A DNA stretch of 64,000 nt, from contig NZ_CP016076.1 of the NCBI RefSeq assembly GCF_001941625.1, forward strand, positions 2,418,001-2,482,000, written 5' to 3'. A model generated the notes under the pieces. It was not told the DNA's origin. It made no database searches and worked only from the letters and a program-made list of their open reading frames with translations. This document shows positions 62,536 through 64,000 of the stretch, one piece after another. The translations under genes were made by a program, and so were the position numbers. Origin of the DNA: Actinoalloteichus fjordicus. GTDB taxonomy: Bacteria > Actinomycetota > Actinomycetes > Mycobacteriales > Pseudonocardiaceae. The stretch's first letter is position 1, and every line of letters begins with the position of its first letter.

Positions 62536-63237
62536 GTGCTCGTCGTCGGCTTCCCCAGCGGTCCGTTGCAGGCTAACTGCTATCTGCTCGCCGGTGGACC
62601 GGACAGACCGTGCGTGATCATCGATCCAGGTCAGCATGTCATGGGGGAGCTGGCCGACAGGCTGACCGAGCATCGGCTGACTCCCGTGGCCGTCCTGCTG
62701 ACCCACGGCCACTTCGACCACGCCTACTCGGCGACCGAGGTGTCCGAGGCGTACGACATCCCGGTGTGGGTGCATCCCGGCGACCGGACGCTGCTGTCCG
62801 AGCCCCTGCGCGGCGTCGGCTCGGAGCTGGCCAGACTGCTCGGACCCGAACTGGCGATGAGCGAGCCGCAGCGGATCGCCGAGCTGACCGACGACCAGGC
62901 GATGGACCTGGCGGGGCTGCGGATCACGGTCCTGCACACGCCGGGTCATACCGAGGGGTCGGTGTGCTTCCGGGCCGCGACCACAGGGGGCCCTGCCGTG
63001 GACGGCGGCGTCGAGCCGGACGTGCTGGCGGCGGGAGACACCCTCTTCGCGGGCACGGTGGGCCGCACCGACCTGCCCGGCGGCGACCCCCAGACGATGA
63101 TCGAGACACTGCGTCGTCGCATCCTGCCGCTGCCGGACGACCTGGTGGTGCTCCCCGGTCACGGTCCGGCGACGACCATCGGGCGGGAACGGAGCCGCAA
63201 TCCCTTCCTTCGCGGCCTGACCCCTCCGGAGGGCTGA
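62536..63237 (+). CDS. Metallo-beta-lactamase-fold hydrolase (glyoxalase II-like)
   Basis: 233 residues. Metal motif LLTHGHFDHAYSATEV (THxHxDH), then HTPGHTEGSVCF, AAGDTLFAGTVGRTDLPGGD and LPGHGPATTIG, the full set of histidines and the bridging Asp of the family. Resembles glyoxalase II; substrate likely a thioester. GTG 62536 follows GAAAGG. Common neighbour of relA and the cyclophilin gene. Confidence 0.93.
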   Translation: MLVVGFPSGPLQANCYLLAGGPDRPCVIIDPGQHVMGELADRLTEHRLTPVAVLLTHGHFDHAYSATEVSEAYDIPVWVHPGDRTLLSEPLRGVGSELARLLGPELAMSEPQRIAELTDDQAMDLAGLRITVLHTPGHTEGSVCFRAATTGGPAVDGGVEPDVLAAGDTLFAGTVGRTDLPGGDPQTMIETLRRRILPLPDDLVVLPGHGPATTIGRERSRNPFLRGLTPPEG

Positions 63238-63412
63238 GCCCTGTCGTCCCGCCGTCCGAAGACGCAGGATGCCGCCCTCCGACGGCCGGCTGTGCGGGAG
63301 CCTCTCCTGACGAGCGGTCCTCGCGGGCTCGAGACCGGGTCTTCGTCGAGCCCCGCTGGCGCTGGTGGATCATGCGAGAGGACACGCCGAAGATGAAGGA
63401 GACATCGATCCG

Positions 63413-64000
63413 GTGACCGAGAACGATCCTGGTGAGCTCGACCGGCCTGGCGGTTCCGATCGGCCCGAACGACCGGCGGTGCCTGCGGGCATCGCGTTGA
63501 ACCTGCTGCCACCGGAGCTTCTCCGCCGCCGCGCGCTGTCGATAGCGCTGGGGGCACTGATCATCGGTGCGGCGATGGGCGGACTGTTCGGCCTGATCGG
63601 CGGGCGGGTCGCCGGGCTGGTGGCGGCGGGGGTGATCACCGTGCCGTTCCTGCTGCTGGCCCTGTCGGAGGCCAGGAAGCGGACGCGGCTGGACGGCCGT
63701 GTCGTGTCCGTCTCGTCCTTCGGCACCCGGCGGGTGGATCTGACCGAGCTGCGCGAGATCGACCTCCTGGTCTCCGATCAGCGCGGGGTGCGCACGGTCG
63801 CCCTGTTGATCCAGGGCCATGGCCGGACCCTGAACGTGGCCCTGGCGATCTACGCGGGCGCAGGCGGCCGGGAACTGGGCATTCTGGAGCTGCGTCGACT
63901 CGCCGACGCGCTGGCGGGCGTCGGGGACACCCGGACGCTGGCGCTGTCTCAGCTGCTCGTCAACCAACTGCGGGCCGAGGCACGCGGCGAGGCTGCGGCG
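63413..64000 (+). CDS. Hypothetical membrane protein, 3'-truncated by window edge
   Basis: The frame from GTG 63413 (after AAGGAG) runs open to the last base, giving at least 196 residues. A polar Pro/Asp-rich N-terminus is followed by two hydrophobic helices (SIALGALIIGAAMGGLFGLIG; GLVAAGVITVPFLLLAL) and a soluble part with VVSVSSFGTRRVDLTELREI, resembling PH-like membrane proteins of actinobacteria. No firm family. The C-terminus is outside the window. Confidence 0.75.
   Translation, partial: MTENDPGELDRPGGSDRPERPAVPAGIALNLLPPELLRRRALSIALGALIIGAAMGGLFGLIGGRVAGLVAAGVITVPFLLLALSEARKRTRLDGRVVSVSSFGTRRVDLTELREIDLLVSDQRGVRTVALLIQGHGRTLNVALAIYAGAGGRELGILELRRLADALAGVGDTRTLALSQLLVNQLRAEARGEAAA

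Overview
This is high-GC DNA (very strong G/C bias at third codon positions, frequent GTG starts, many 1-4 base stop/start overlaps) from a filamentous actinomycete. The gene content would suit a Pseudonocardiaceae-type organism, but the genus cannot be fixed from the window. About 52.8 kb is most of an aromatic (type II) polyketide gene cluster. The last ~11 kb is conserved chromosomal backbone: ruvC-ruvA-ruvB-yajC, relA, a small CRISPR array, a cyclophilin and a metallo-beta-lactamase-fold hydrolase. The left edge of the cluster lies outside the window. The right edge falls just before ruvC, probably after the PadR/monooxygenase pair or the two VOC genes.

Layout: two large SARP/AfsR-like activators converge at the left end (1-3400). 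A block of tailoring genes follows: P450, SDR, FAD monooxygenase, membrane protein plus multicopper oxidase, flavin halogenase, POT transporter (4130-14299). Next is a five-gene operon of ketoreductase, SchA/CurD protein, beta-hydroxyacid-dehydrogenase-like protein, F420-type oxidoreductase and DUF1772 protein (14441-17924). Then come a cation/proton antiporter, two O-methyltransferases and two large FAD monooxygenases (18295-26018). A leftward operon of MFS exporter, NmrA-like protein, A/B-barrel protein, GMC oxidoreductase and membrane protein (26482-32506) follows, headed by a perfect palindromic operator and a decayed TetR gene. A second leftward operon has a glycosyltransferase, asparagine-synthase-type amidotransferase, TenA-like protein and SchA/CurD protein (34050-38520). 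The core rightward operon (40861-50696) carries TcmI-type cyclase, cupin, KS-alpha, KS-beta, ACP, aromatase/cyclase, DUF1772, ketoreductase, two ABM monooxygenases and three acyl-CoA carboxylase genes for malonyl-CoA supply.

The order KS-alpha/KS-beta/ACP/aromatase/KR/ABM matches pentangular polyphenol pathways. Several FAD monooxygenases, an amidotransferase, a halogenase, O-methyltransferases and a glycosyltransferase point to a nitrogen-containing, chlorinated, methylated and possibly glycosylated pentangular polyphenol or polycyclic xanthone (xantholipin/lysolipin/kibdelone/kigamicin-like). The exact product cannot be read from the sequence. No cluster-borne malonyl transferase, phosphopantetheinyl transferase or deoxysugar genes are seen.

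Notable oddities: a 61-bp MITE-like element sits between KS-alpha and KS-beta; a TetR pseudogene keeps two matching operators; the TenA-like protein lacks the catalytic cysteine; an orphan protein resembles part of a PEP-synthase ATP-grasp domain; RuvC has a long disordered tail; secD-secF-apt are missing between yajC and relA; and the six-repeat CRISPR array has no cas genes nearby.
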